The notes: generated by a model not told the origin, from the letters alone. Numbered from the stretch's first letter, positions 24,470-33,012 are shown. The stretch is DNA of 34,027 nt from Streptomyces sp. CNQ085 (GCF_022614595.1 NZ_JAJFAU010000018.1:13382-47408); one strand, 5' to 3'. Numbers and translations are program-made.

Positions 24470-25432
24470 TTGCTCAAGTCCGCCCGCAAACAGGGGAAGC
24501 CGCAGAGGGATCCAGAGGGGCGCATGCCGCTCGCGGAGCACCTGCGGGAGCTGCGCAACCGCCTGATGAAGTCGGTGCTGGCCATCCTGGTCGTCACCGT
24601 CGTCGGGCTGGTGTACTACAAGCAGATCGCCGACTTCCTCACCGACCCCCTCCGCGACGCCGTCGGCTGCACCGAGGGCTTCGGCCGGGCCGCCGAGAAG
24701 GGTGAGGCCTGCGCCGAGATCACCATCAGTGGTGTGATCGCGCCCTTCACCCTCATGCTCAAGGTGGGGCTCACCACCGGTATGGTGCTGGCCTGCCCGG
24801 TCTGGCTCTACCAGCTGTGGGCCTTCCTCGCCCCCGGTCTGCACAGCCACGAGAAGAAGTACGCCCGCTCCTTCGTCGCGGCAGGTGTGCCGCTCTTCCT
24901 CGGCGGCGCCTATCTCGCGTACATCGTCCTGCCGACGATGGCCGCCACCCTGATCGAGTTCACCCCCGAGGGCACCGGCAACCTCGTCCCGCTGGACGAA
25001 CTCCTCGACATCATCACGCGGATGGTGATTGTCTTCGGGCTCGCCTTCGAGCTGCCCCTGGTGCTGGTGATGCTGAACTTCGGCGGCATCGTCACCGGCC
25101 GCAGGCTGCTGGGCTGGTGGCGGGTCATGGTCATCTGCATCACCCTCTTCGCGGCCGTCGCCACCCCCAGCGGTGACCCGCTGACCATGGGCGCCCTGGC
25201 AGCGCCGATCGTGCTGCTGTACTTCATCGCCGTCGGTATCTCCCTGTTCAACGACCGTCGCCGCAGTCGCATGGACCCCTACGCCGGACTGAGCGACGAC
25301 GAGGCGTCCCCGCTCGACCACACTCCGGAGAAGGTCGGGGCGATCGAGCCCGCCGACGGTCCCTCCGCCCTGCCCGAGGGCACCGCTGAGGGCGGCCCGA
25401 CCAGGCGCAACGGTTACGACGACGCCACCTGA
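24470..25432 (+). CDS. tatC: Twin-arginine translocase subunit TatC
   Basis: A 320-residue, six-helix receptor that binds the twin-arginine signal peptide. The family signature is present: MPLAEHLRELRNRL at the N-terminus, FTLMLKVGLTTGMVLACPVWLYQLWAF in the first half, and the loop GLAFELPLVLVMLNFGGIV toward the end. A charged C-terminal tail of about 60 residues is variable. The start is TTG at 24470, the only in-frame start near the conserved N-terminus (GTG at 24465 is out of frame); GAGGACG upstream can act as ribosome-binding site. With TatA it completes a minimal Tat pair. It is followed within 20 bp by a decaying kinase gene. Confidence 0.95.
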   Translation: MLKSARKQGKPQRDPEGRMPLAEHLRELRNRLMKSVLAILVVTVVGLVYYKQIADFLTDPLRDAVGCTEGFGRAAEKGEACAEITISGVIAPFTLMLKVGLTTGMVLACPVWLYQLWAFLAPGLHSHEKKYARSFVAAGVPLFLGGAYLAYIVLPTMAATLIEFTPEGTGNLVPLDELLDIITRMVIVFGLAFELPLVLVMLNFGGIVTGRRLLGWWRVMVICITLFAAVATPSGDPLTMGALAAPIVLLYFIAVGISLFNDRRRSRMDPYAGLSDDEASPLDHTPEKVGAIEPADGPSALPEGTAEGGPTRRNGYDDAT

Positions 25433-25437
25433 ACCGG

Positions 25438-25443
25438 TATGGT
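25438..25443 (+). promoter_or_regulatory. Leaderless -10 box retained upstream of the kinase remnant
   Basis: TATGGT ends 6 nt before the GTG at 25450. The promoter signal is therefore still in place although the gene behind it is broken. Confidence 0.45.
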
Positions 25444-25449
25444 CCGCGC

Positions 25450-25730
25450 GTGAGCGGTGAGATCATCCTGTTCATCAACCCCACCGCGGGCCACGGCCGC
25501 GGTGGGGGAGCCGCCCGGCCCGCCGCACGCGCCCTGCGCGCGGGCTTCCCGGTGCGCACGGTCGTCGGCGCGGATGGCATGACCTCCCTCGCCCTCCAGG
25601 CGGTGGCCGGCGCGGCACCCCGCTGGGCCTCGTCGCGGTCCGCAACGACATCGCCCGCGCCCTGGGCCTGCCCGTACGCGACCCGGCCGGGGAGGGACGG
25701 GTGATCGCGCCGGAGTCCGCGGGGCCGTGA
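25450..25730 (+). pseudogene. Remnant of a diacylglycerol/lipid kinase-like (DAGKc) gene
   Basis: The first frame from GTG 25450 gives a standard DAGK catalytic N-terminus (MSGEIILFINPTAGHGRG...). Its middle then jumps from VRTVVGA directly to DGMTSLALQAVAG, so the region that should hold GGDGT is largely missing. The reading frame then shifts: after AVAG the frame of 25728 continues as GTPLGLVAVRNDIARALGLPVRDPAGEG, clearly the GTPLGIVPxGTGNDFARALGLP motif with GTG lost, and ends at TGA 25728-25730. The remaining ~200 residues expected for the family are absent. So it shows at least two in-frame deletions, one frameshift and a C-terminal truncation. A -10 box persists upstream. Intact homologues lie at this place in related genomes, as I recall. 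Confidence 0.75.
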
Positions 25731-25759
25731 GTGTCGGGCGCATCGTCGGCGGTGGCCGG

Positions 25760-25765
25760 TAGGCT
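25760..25765 (+). promoter_or_regulatory. -10 candidate of the helicase gene
   Basis: TAGGCT lies 10 nt before the ATG at 25776, which would leave an untranslated leader of only about 3 nt. Confidence 0.4.
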
Positions 25766-25775
25766 CGTAAGTACG

Positions 25776-28574
25776 ATGACCGAGGACATGTCCCCAGCAG
25801 AGCGTTACGCCGCCGCCCGGGTCCGCGCCGCCGAGCAGGCCACCGCTCTGGCTCCCTTCCGCGAGATGTACGACTTCGAGCTGGACCCGTTCCAGATCGA
25901 GGCGTGCAGGGCACTGGAGGCCGGCAAGGGCGTGCTGGTCGCGGCACCCACCGGATCCGGCAAGACGATCGTGGGTGAGTTCGCCGTCCACCTGGCCCTC
26001 GCCCGGGGCCGTAAGTGCTTCTACACCACGCCCATCAAGGCGCTGTCCAACCAGAAGTACAACGACCTGGTCAAACGCCACGGCGCGCGGAATGTCGGCC
26101 TGCTGACGGGCGACAACAGCATCAACTCCGGCGCACCGGTGATCGTGATGACCACCGAAGTCCTGCGGAACATGCTCTACGCCGGCTCGCAGGCGCTCGC
26201 CGGCCTGGGCTACGTGGTGATGGACGAGGTGCACTACCTATCCGACCGGTTCCGCGGCGCGGTCTGGGAGGAGGTCATCATCCACCTCCCAGACTCGGTG
26301 ACGCTGGTGTCGCTGTCGGCCACCGTCTCCAACGCGGAGGAGTTCGGGGACTGGCTGGACACCGTCCGCGGCGACACCGAGGTGATCGTCTCCGAGCACC
26401 GGCCTGTGCCGCTGTGGCAGCACGTGCTGGCCGGACGGCGGATGTACGACCTGTTCGAGGAGAGGAACGGCCGCCGCGAGGTCAGCCCGGACCTGCTGCG
26501 CATGGCCCAGATGGAGAACAGTCGCCTGCCCTCCGTCCGCGAGAGGCGCCGCGGCAAGCCGGTGCGCGAGGCCGACCGGGAGCGTGAGCGGCGCCAGCGC
26601 AGCCGGATCTGGACGCCCGGCCGTGCCGAGGTGATCGACCGGCTCGACTCCCAGGGACTGCTTCCGGCAATCACCTTCATCTTCAGCCGCGCCGGCTGCG
26701 AGGCGGCCGTACAGCAGTGCCTGTACGCCGGGCTGCGGCTGAACGACGCCGGGGAGCGGGCGCGGGTGCGCGAACTGGTCGAAGAGCGCACCGCCTCCAT
26801 CCCCGACGAGGACCTGCACGTCCTGGGCTACTTCGAGTGGCTGGAGGGCCTGGAGCGGGGCATCGCCGCACACCACGCGGGCATGCTGCCGACCTTCAAG
26901 GAGGTCGTCGAGGAACTGTTCGTCCGCGGTCTGGTCAAGGCCGTCTTCGCCACCGAGACTCTCGCCCTGGGCATCAACATGCCCGCCCGGTCGGTGGTGC
27001 TGGAGAAGCTGGTCAAGTGGAACGGTGAGCAGCACGTCGACATCACTCCCGGCGAGTACACCCAGCTCACCGGGCGCGCGGGGCGGCGCGGCATCGACAT
27101 CGAGGGCCACGCGGTGGTGCTGTGGCAGCGCGGCATGGACCCGGGGGCCCTGGCCGGTCTGGCCGGCGCCCGCACCTACCCGCTGCGCTCCTCCTTCCGA
27201 CCGTCGTACAACATGGCGGTCAACCTGGTCTCGCAGTTCGGGCGGCACCGTTCGCGCGAACTGCTGGAGACATCCTTCGCGCAGTTCCAGGCCGACCGCG
27301 CGGTCGTCGGCATCTCCCGGAAGGTGCAGCGCAACGAGGAGGGCCTGGAGGGGTACCGCGAGGCGATGACCTGCCACCTCGGTGATTTCGAGGAGTACGC
27401 GCGGCTGCGGCGCGAGCTGAAGGACCGCGAGACCGAACTGGCCCGGCAGGGCGCTCTCCAGCGGCGTGCGGCGGCGGCCGACTCGCTGGAGAAGCTGCGG
27501 CCGGGCGATGTGATCCACGTGCCCACCGGCAAGTTCGCCGGGCTCGCCCTCGTACTGGACCCGGGGGTTCCGGCCGGGCGCAGCCACGGCTGGGACCACC
27601 ACGACGGCCCCCGTCCGCTGGTGCTGACCGCCGCCAGGCAGGTCAAGCGGCTGGCCTCGATGGACTTCCCCGTGCCCGTCGAACCGCTGGAGCGCATGCG
27701 GATCCCCAAGTCCTTCAACCCGCGCAGCCCGCAGTCCCGCCGGGACCTGGCCTCCGCGCTGCGCACCAGGGCCGGCCACCACGAGCCGGGACGCACCCGC
27801 CGCGGACAGCGCCCGGAGGCCGCCGACGACGCCGGGATCGCACGGCTGCGCAAGGCGATCCGCGCCCATCCCTGCCACGGCTGCGACGAGCGCGAGGCGC
27901 ACGCCCGCTGGGCGGAGCGCTACCACCGCCTCAGGCGTGACACCCGGCAACTGGAGCGCCGCATCGAGGGCCGTACCAACACCATCGCCCGCACCTTCGA
28001 CCGCGTCTACGCGCTCCTGTCCGACCTGGGCTATCTGCGCGGTGACGAGGTGACCGAGGACGGCAGACGGCTGGCCCGGCTCTACGGCGAACTGGACCTG
28101 CTGGCGAGCGAGTGCCTGCGCGAGGGAGTCTGGGAGGGCCTGTCCCCGACCGAACTGGCCGCCTGCGCTTCGGCCCTGGTCTACGAGGCGCGCTCGGCCG
28201 ACGATGCCCTCCAGCCGGTGCTGCCCGGAGGGAAGGCCAAGGACGCGCTGGGGGAGATGGTCCGCATCTGGGGCCGGCTGGACGCCTTGGAGGAGGAGCA
28301 CCGGATCAACCAGTCCGAGGGCGTGGGCCAGCGCGAGCCCGATCTCGGCTTCGCCTGGATCGCCCACCGCTGGGCGGAGGGCGACAGTCTGGACTCGGTG
28401 CTGAGGGAGGCCGAGATGCCCGCCGGTGACTTCGTGCGCTGGTGCAAGCAACTGGTCGACGTGCTCGGCCAGATCGCTGCGGCGGCGCCCGAGGGCGGCA
28501 CGGTGGCGCGCAACGCCCGCAGGGCTTCCGAGAGGGTCGTGCGCGGCGTGGTGGCGTACACCTCCGTCGGCTGA
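25776..28574 (+). CDS. helY: Ski2/Mtr4-like superfamily-2 RNA helicase (HelY type)
   Basis: A 932-residue ATP-dependent helicase probably acting in RNA processing or decay. Motif I is APTGSGKT (about 57-64), motif II is DEVH (150-153), SAT follows near 185, and the second RecA domain has HHAGMLP and QLTGRAGRRG. The C-terminal part (about 500-925) resembles the DSHCT/helical domains of Ski2-like enzymes and ends at VRGVVAYTSVG. ATG at 25776 gives MTEDMSPAERY and a near-leaderless promoter; an in-frame GTG at 25731 would overlap the kinase remnant. In mycobacteria helY likewise lies next to tatA, tatC and pafABC. A hairpin begins immediately after the stop. Confidence 0.92.
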   Translation: MTEDMSPAERYAAARVRAAEQATALAPFREMYDFELDPFQIEACRALEAGKGVLVAAPTGSGKTIVGEFAVHLALARGRKCFYTTPIKALSNQKYNDLVKRHGARNVGLLTGDNSINSGAPVIVMTTEVLRNMLYAGSQALAGLGYVVMDEVHYLSDRFRGAVWEEVIIHLPDSVTLVSLSATVSNAEEFGDWLDTVRGDTEVIVSEHRPVPLWQHVLAGRRMYDLFEERNGRREVSPDLLRMAQMENSRLPSVRERRRGKPVREADRERERRQRSRIWTPGRAEVIDRLDSQGLLPAITFIFSRAGCEAAVQQCLYAGLRLNDAGERARVRELVEERTASIPDEDLHVLGYFEWLEGLERGIAAHHAGMLPTFKEVVEELFVRGLVKAVFATETLALGINMPARSVVLEKLVKWNGEQHVDITPGEYTQLTGRAGRRGIDIEGHAVVLWQRGMDPGALAGLAGARTYPLRSSFRPSYNMAVNLVSQFGRHRSRELLETSFAQFQADRAVVGISRKVQRNEEGLEGYREAMTCHLGDFEEYARLRRELKDRETELARQGALQRRAAAADSLEKLRPGDVIHVPTGKFAGLALVLDPGVPAGRSHGWDHHDGPRPLVLTAARQVKRLASMDFPVPVEPLERMRIPKSFNPRSPQSRRDLASALRTRAGHHEPGRTRRGQRPEAADDAGIARLRKAIRAHPCHGCDEREAHARWAERYHRLRRDTRQLERRIEGRTNTIARTFDRVYALLSDLGYLRGDEVTEDGRRLARLYGELDLLASECLREGVWEGLSPTELAACASALVYEARSADDALQPVLPGGKAKDALGEMVRIWGRLDALEEEHRINQSEGVGQREPDLGFAWIAHRWAEGDSLDSVLREAEMPAGDFVRWCKQLVDVLGQIAAAAPEGGTVARNARRASERVVRGVVAYTSVG

Positions 28575-28619
28575 CGGGCCGGGAGACCGGACCGGGACAC
28601 CGCCCGGTCTCCCGGCCCG
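28575..28619 (+). terminator. 16-bp hairpin terminator after the helicase gene
   Basis: Arms 28575-28590 and 28604-28619 are perfectly complementary with a 13-nt loop; the first arm begins at the base after the TGA stop. No T-tract. Confidence 0.8.
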
Positions 28620-28803
28620 GCGCGTGCGCCGGGTGGGACGGGGGCGCCGGGCGTCTCCTCCTGCTCCGCCTCCACCTGTGCGTTCCGCTCCCGCTTCGAC
28701 GCCTGCCGGCCGTCCTCGTCATGGCCCAGGCGCCAGTAGCCGGAGACCGAGCCCGGTGCAGGCGGGGCGTGCGACGGGTGGGACGGTCTGTTACGGAACC
28801 CCC
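28600..28803 (-). pseudogene. Possible remnant of a small minus-strand gene
   Basis: On the minus strand the frame that reads GYWRLGHDEDGRQASK and then an Arg/Glu/Gln-rich helix has the third-position G/C pattern of real Streptomyces genes, unlike other frames here. It is open but has no ATG or GTG in a sensible place, and its 3' end runs into the helicase terminator. It could be a decayed small gene or simply a GC-rich open frame. Function unknown. Confidence 0.3.
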
Positions 28804-28869
28804 CTAAAACCAGGCATGCCCAGCCATACGGGGAGTCCGTCGAACCGCCCCGGCCGGGCGTGAGCGCGC

Positions 28870-29796
28870 TCAGCCCGCCAGGGCGTCCAGCAGCCGCCGC
28901 AGCGAGCCGCCCAGCCCCCACCGCCCGGCCAGCTCCTCCAGCTTCTGGGCGTGCGGCGGCTCGACCGGAAGCACCGGGTCGAACTCCGGCAGCGCCACGT
29001 CCCCGGCCACCCGCACCACCTTCGGCGCCACGGCCAGGTACTCCCGCGCCGCCCCCAGCTTCCGCCGCTGTGCGGGAGTCAGGCCGGAGGAAGGATCGCC
29101 GACGGCGGCCAGGATGCCGTCCAGATCACCGTACGACTGAAGCAGCCGGGCCGCGGTCTTCTCGCCGACGCCGGCCACGCCCGGCAGCCCGTCGCTCGGG
29201 TCGCCGCGCAGCAGGGCCAGATCCGCGTACGCCGCCCCGCTCGCCACACCGTACTTCTCCCGCAGGACCGCTTCGTCGACGACCACGGGGTCGCCCATGC
29301 CCCTGACGGGACAGAGCACCCGCACGCCGCGCGCGTCGTCGACGAGCTGGAACAGGTCGCGGTCGCCGGTGACGATGTCCACCGGGCCGCCTGCCCGCCG
29401 GGCGAGGGTGCCGATCACGTCGTCGGCCTCGTAGCCGTCCGCGCCGACCCTGGCGATGCCGACCGCGTCCAGTACCTCCTCGATCACCGGGATCTGCGGG
29501 GAGAGCGTGTCGGGGGTCTCCTCCACGTCGGGGCCCCGGCCGGACTCCTCCGCCACCCGGTGCGCCTTGTAGGACGGGATCAGCTCGACCCGCCAGTGCG
29601 GCCGCCAGTCGTTGTCCATGCAGGCGACCAGGCCGCCGGGGTGGTGGTCGCGCACCAGGCGGGCGATGAAGTCCAGCAGCCCGCGCACCGCGTTGACCGG
29701 GGTGCCGTCGGGCGCCCTGACCGACTCGGGGACCCCGAAGTAGGCGCGGTAGTAGAGGGACGCGGCGTCGAGAAGCATCAGGCGTGGCGTGGTCAC
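28870..29796 (-). CDS. 5'-3' exonuclease (PolI N-terminal-like, flap nuclease fold)
   Basis: A 308-residue metal-dependent nuclease related to the 5'-nuclease domain of DNA polymerase I, without polymerase domains; it probably removes RNA primers or flaps. The N-terminal PIN-like core has LMLLDAASLYYRAYF, and acidic metal ligands lie in ACMDNDWRPHWR, GYEADDVIGT, and VDIVTGDRDLFQLV. The helix-hairpin-helix follows: GDPSDGLPGVAGVGEKTAARLL. GTG at 29796 (minus strand) is chosen because it gives the family N-terminus, and CATGAT lies 6 nt upstream as a leaderless -10. It is divergent from the following gene, with only 66 bp between their starts. Confidence 0.9.
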   Translation of the reverse strand: MTTPRLMLLDAASLYYRAYFGVPESVRAPDGTPVNAVRGLLDFIARLVRDHHPGGLVACMDNDWRPHWRVELIPSYKAHRVAEESGRGPDVEETPDTLSPQIPVIEEVLDAVGIARVGADGYEADDVIGTLARRAGGPVDIVTGDRDLFQLVDDARGVRVLCPVRGMGDPVVVDEAVLREKYGVASGAAYADLALLRGDPSDGLPGVAGVGEKTAARLLQSYGDLDGILAAVGDPSSGLTPAQRRKLGAAREYLAVAPKVVRVAGDVALPEFDPVLPVEPPHAQKLEELAGRWGLGGSLRRLLDALAG

Positions 29797-29862
29797 GCCC
29801 CGATCATGCCGCACGGGTCGGACAGCCGGGCCCGCACCGGGCGCCGGGCCTAGGCTGGTCGC
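29797..29862. promoter_or_regulatory. Compact divergent leaderless promoters
   Basis: These 66 bp carry CATGAT on the minus strand (29803-29808, for the exonuclease) and TAGGCT on the plus strand (29851-29856, for the receptor), each 6 nt from its start codon. Two leaderless transcripts starting back-to-back are implied. Confidence 0.45.
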
Positions 29863-30666
29863 ATGCGGACCCCACGGCGACACCAGTCCCCCTCGGTACG
29901 GGTCCCGGGCCGCGGCGCCGTCCGCCGCGTCGTCTCGCTGGTGCCGTCGCTGACCGAGGCCGTAGCCGCCACCGGCCCGGAACTGCTGGTCGGGGCCACC
30001 GACTGGTGCAGTCATCCGCCCGGCCTCGACGTGGCGCGGGTGCGGGGCACCAAGAATCCCGACCTGGAGCGGATCGCGGCCCTCCGCCCCGATCTGGTCG
30101 TCGCCAACGAGGAGGAGAACCGCTCCGCCGACCTCGCCGCCCTGCGCGGTGCGGGCATCGAGGTGCTGGTCACCGAGATCCGCACGCTCCCGCAGGCGTT
30201 CGCCGAACTGGACCGGGTGCTCACCGCCGGGTGCGGACTGTCCCGGCCCGCCTGGCTGGACGAGGCCGAGGACGGCTGGAACACGGTACGCCCCGCCGCC
30301 GACGCCATCGCCGTGGTGCCGGTCTGGCGGCGGCCATGGATGGTGCTGGGCCGGGACACCTTCGCGGGCGACCTCCTGGCCCGCCTCGGTGTGCGCAACG
30401 CCTACGCGGGCGATGCCGAGCGCTACCCGCGCGCCGGGATCGGGGAGTTGAACGAGCCGGGCCGTGCCGATCTCGTGGTGCTCCCCGACGAGCCGTACCG
30501 CTTCACCGTCGACGACGGCCCCGAGGCGTTCCCCGGCCTGCCCGTGGCCCTGGTCAGCGGGCGGCATCTGACCTGGTACGGGCCCTCGCTGGCCGAGGCG
30601 CCGGCCGTGCTCGGCGCGGCGCTGGCCGCCGCCTCGTCCGGCCCGCCGGCCGCCCCGGCGCCCTGA
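29863..30666 (+). CDS. Helical-backbone metal/cobalamin receptor (BtuF-like) without signal peptide
   Basis: A 267-residue protein of the periplasmic-binding family with a single long helix between two lobes, used for cobalamin, heme or siderophores. RRVVSLVPSLTEAVAATG, the LVGATDWCSHPPG turn, KNPDLERIAALRPDLVVAN, and GIGELNEPGRADLVVLPDEPY are typical. The N-terminus (MRTPRRHQSPSVRVPG) has neither a signal peptide nor a lipobox, so it probably remains in the cytoplasm, unlike a canonical ABC receptor. ATG at 29863 is supported by the leaderless -10 box TAGGCT. No ABC permease or cobalamin gene is nearby, and its role is open. Confidence 0.82.
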   Translation: MRTPRRHQSPSVRVPGRGAVRRVVSLVPSLTEAVAATGPELLVGATDWCSHPPGLDVARVRGTKNPDLERIAALRPDLVVANEEENRSADLAALRGAGIEVLVTEIRTLPQAFAELDRVLTAGCGLSRPAWLDEAEDGWNTVRPAADAIAVVPVWRRPWMVLGRDTFAGDLLARLGVRNAYAGDAERYPRAGIGELNEPGRADLVVLPDEPYRFTVDDGPEAFPGLPVALVSGRHLTWYGPSLAEAPAVLGAALAAASSGPPAAPAP

Positions 30667-30778
30667 CCGGCGGCGCCGCGGCCTCCGTACCCCCGGTGCC
30701 ACGCACTCCCGCCGGGGCGTATGCCGCACCGCCGCGGCCGATGGGGGCGCACCGCCCCCCCCGGGCGCCGGTTGCCGC

Positions 30779-30784
30779 TACTGT
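30779..30784 (+). promoter_or_regulatory. Leaderless -10 box of the DUF2510 gene
   Basis: TACTGT ends 7 nt before the GTG at 30792, which favours GTG over the ATG at 30798 as the start. Confidence 0.45.
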
Positions 30785-30791
30785 GCACGCC

Positions 30792-31769
30792 GTGAGCATG
30801 ACGACACCGCCCGGCTGGTACACGGATCCCGGGCACACGGGGCCCGGTCAGGCACCGGAGCGCTGGTGGGACGGCTCGGCCTGGACCGGCCACACCCGCC
30901 CCGCCGGCGCCGGCACGTACGACGCACACACCGGATACGCCGCGTACGACACGTACGCCGCTGTGGACACGCACATCCCATACGGGCAGCCGTCCCACTC
31001 CTCGCGGGAGCCGGGGGCGGGGCCGTCGCGCGGACCGCTGGTGGCCGCCGTCATCGCCGCCGCGGTCGCGGTGAGCGCGGCCCTGGCGGGAGGACTGCTC
31101 CTGCTCGGCGACACCGGCGGTTCCGGCGGCCACCGGGCGCAGTCCGACACCACCGCGGGCGCGGACGAGAAGCCGGGTGGTACTCCGCCCGGCGGACCGG
31201 GGGAGGACGAGCTGGACGGGGAGGAGGAAGGGGAGGAGGACGACAGCACCCCCGGCACCGCGGTCGACCGGGCCAACGGCGTCAGCGTCCCCGTTCCCGA
31301 GGGCTGGAAGGAGTCGGAGACCGACGACGGGATCTGGATGTCCTCCGGTTCCTACCCCTGCCCCGGGGACGCCTCCCTCGCCTGTGTCCGCGCCGGGGTC
31401 TCCCTGCGGGCCGCCGAAGGCCCCGTGGGAGCGGGCCCGCGGGCGACGGCCGAGGCGGACATCGTCCGCCACGCCGAGGAGGCCTACGACGCCAGGGGCT
31501 ACGGCGGGATCGAGGAGCACGAGGCGGTCTCCTCCGCGGAGGTCACCGTCGCGGGGCGGAAGGGCCACCGGGTGCGCTGGCGGATCACCAACGAACTGGA
31601 ACCCGACGCGTACGTGGAGTCCGTCGCCTTCCCGGCCCCCGACGGCAGCGGACGGATGCTGCTGATGCGTCTGGGCTTCGACATCCACGCCGATGCCCCG
31701 GGCCCCGGCGAGATGGACCGGATCGTGGCGGGCGTCCGCCCCGCCGCCGGCCCCGGCATGGAGGTCTGA
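30792..31769 (+). CDS. DUF2510-containing membrane protein with extracytoplasmic domain
   Basis: A 325-residue protein. The N-terminal DUF2510 motif (about 5-37: PPGWYTDP, PERWWDGSAWTGH) is a short cytoplasmic module common in actinobacterial membrane proteins. A Tyr/Gly-rich linker leads to one transmembrane segment (about 82-105). An acidic Gly/Glu/Asp-rich stretch (EEEGEEDDS) follows, then an extracellular domain (about 155-318) with two Cys in YPCPGDASLACV. The function of DUF2510 is unknown. GTG at 30792 is taken from the leaderless -10 box. It lies 125 bp after the receptor gene and converges with the PLP-enzyme gene, with only 28 bp between stops. Confidence 0.8.
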   Translation: MSMTTPPGWYTDPGHTGPGQAPERWWDGSAWTGHTRPAGAGTYDAHTGYAAYDTYAAVDTHIPYGQPSHSSREPGAGPSRGPLVAAVIAAAVAVSAALAGGLLLLGDTGGSGGHRAQSDTTAGADEKPGGTPPGGPGEDELDGEEEGEEDDSTPGTAVDRANGVSVPVPEGWKESETDDGIWMSSGSYPCPGDASLACVRAGVSLRAAEGPVGAGPRATAEADIVRHAEEAYDARGYGGIEEHEAVSSAEVTVAGRKGHRVRWRITNELEPDAYVESVAFPAPDGSGRMLLMRLGFDIHADAPGPGEMDRIVAGVRPAAGPGMEV

Positions 31770-31797
31770 GCCCCGGTCGGCGGGGGCGCCGGGTCGT

Positions 31798-33012
31798 CTA
31801 CAGGAAGGTGCGGCCCTCGCCGCGGTAGGTCGGCACCGTGGCCGCCACCCGGTCGCCCTCGACCAGGTGCAGCGCCGCGAAGCGCTCGCACAGCTCCCCG
31901 GCCTTGGCGTGCCGGAACCACACCTTGTCACCGATCAGCAGGTCGTCGGCGGGTGGCCCGAGCAGCGGCGTCTGCACCTCGCCGGGCCCCTCCGCCGGGT
32001 CATAGCGCAGTCCGGCCGGCAGATACGGCACCGGCAGCCGGTCCCGGCCCGCCGCACCGGAGGCCGGATAGCCGCCGCCGAGTACCGTCACCACCCCCAC
32101 TCCGGGCCGTCGCACCACCGGCTGCGCGAACAGTGCCGCGGGACGGCCGGAGAACGAGGTGTAGTGGTCGAAGAGCCGGGGCAACAGCAGCCCCGAGCCG
32201 GCGGCGACCTCGGTGACCGCGTCCTCGGCGGCGGTGTGCTGCACGCTCCCGGTCCCGCCGCCGTTGACGAACTCCAGGTCCGGAGCCACCGCCCGCACCG
32301 CGCGTACCGCCGCCGCGCGCCGCTGGACCAGCTCGCGCCGCGCGGCCGACTGCATCAGCCGTACCGCCCGCGCGCGCAGCGGACGCCCGGGAGGGGCGTC
32401 GCCCACACCCGCGATATGCCCCTCGTACGCCATCAGGCCCACCAGCCGGAAGCCGGGACGGCGCGCCACCGACCGGGCCAGTTCGGCCAGTTGGGCCGGG
32501 GAGTGCAGCGGCGAACGCCGTGCGCCGATCCGCACCCGGCCCCCCAGCAGCCACAGCGAGGCGTCCAGTTCCAGACAGACCCGGACCTCCTCGCGTCCGC
32601 CGCCGCGGGCGGCGTCGATCAGGGCGAGCTGCGCGGGGTCGTCGACCATCACCGTCACGGCCGCGGCCAGCTTCGGGTCGGAGGCCAGCTCGGCGTAACC
32701 GGCCCGGTCCGCCGACGGATAGGCGAGCAGGACATCGTCGAACCCGCAGCGGGCCAGCCACAGCGACTCGGCGAGCGTGAAGCCCATGACCCCGGCGAAC
32801 CCGTCCCGCGCCAGTACGCGCTCCAACAGGGCACGACAGCGCACCGACTTGCTGGCCACACGGAGGGGCTTGCCGTCGGCGCGGCGCGCCAGGTCGGCGG
32901 CGTTGGCGTCGAACGCCGCCAGATCGACGACGGCGAGCGGCGCGTCGAGGTGGGCGGTGGCCCGGCCGTAGCGGGCCCGGTCGGCTGCGGGGTCGGCGGT
33001 GGAGTCGAACAC
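31798..33012 (-). CDS. PLP-dependent alanine-racemase-fold enzyme (amino-acid deaminase/aldolase group)
   Basis: A 404-residue enzyme with a TIM-barrel N-terminal domain of the alanine racemase/D-threonine aldolase type. The PLP-binding Lys is K55 in LRVASKSVRC, and GFTLAESLWLA, FRLVGLMAYEGHIAG, EFVNGGGTGSV and VTVLGGGYPASG are the expected barrel segments. The C-terminal domain carries FRHAKAGELC, whose His and Cys could bind a metal as in D-serine dehydratase-like relatives (inference). The substrate is unknown; a D- or beta-hydroxy-amino acid is possible. GTG at 33012 gives MFDSTADP; the same frame is open to 33198 without coding character. CAAGCT 6 nt upstream is a weak leaderless -10. 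Confidence 0.85.
   Translation of the reverse strand: MFDSTADPAADRARYGRATAHLDAPLAVVDLAAFDANAADLARRADGKPLRVASKSVRCRALLERVLARDGFAGVMGFTLAESLWLARCGFDDVLLAYPSADRAGYAELASDPKLAAAVTVMVDDPAQLALIDAARGGGREEVRVCLELDASLWLLGGRVRIGARRSPLHSPAQLAELARSVARRPGFRLVGLMAYEGHIAGVGDAPPGRPLRARAVRLMQSAARRELVQRRAAAVRAVRAVAPDLEFVNGGGTGSVQHTAAEDAVTEVAAGSGLLLPRLFDHYTSFSGRPAALFAQPVVRRPGVGVVTVLGGGYPASGAAGRDRLPVPYLPAGLRYDPAEGPGEVQTPLLGPPADDLLIGDKVWFRHAKAGELCERFAALHLVEGDRVAATVPTYRGEGRTFL

Noticed and set aside
26238..28451. A 737-codon minus-strand open frame opposite the helicase gene
   Set aside because: Shadow of the helicase gene without recognisable domains.
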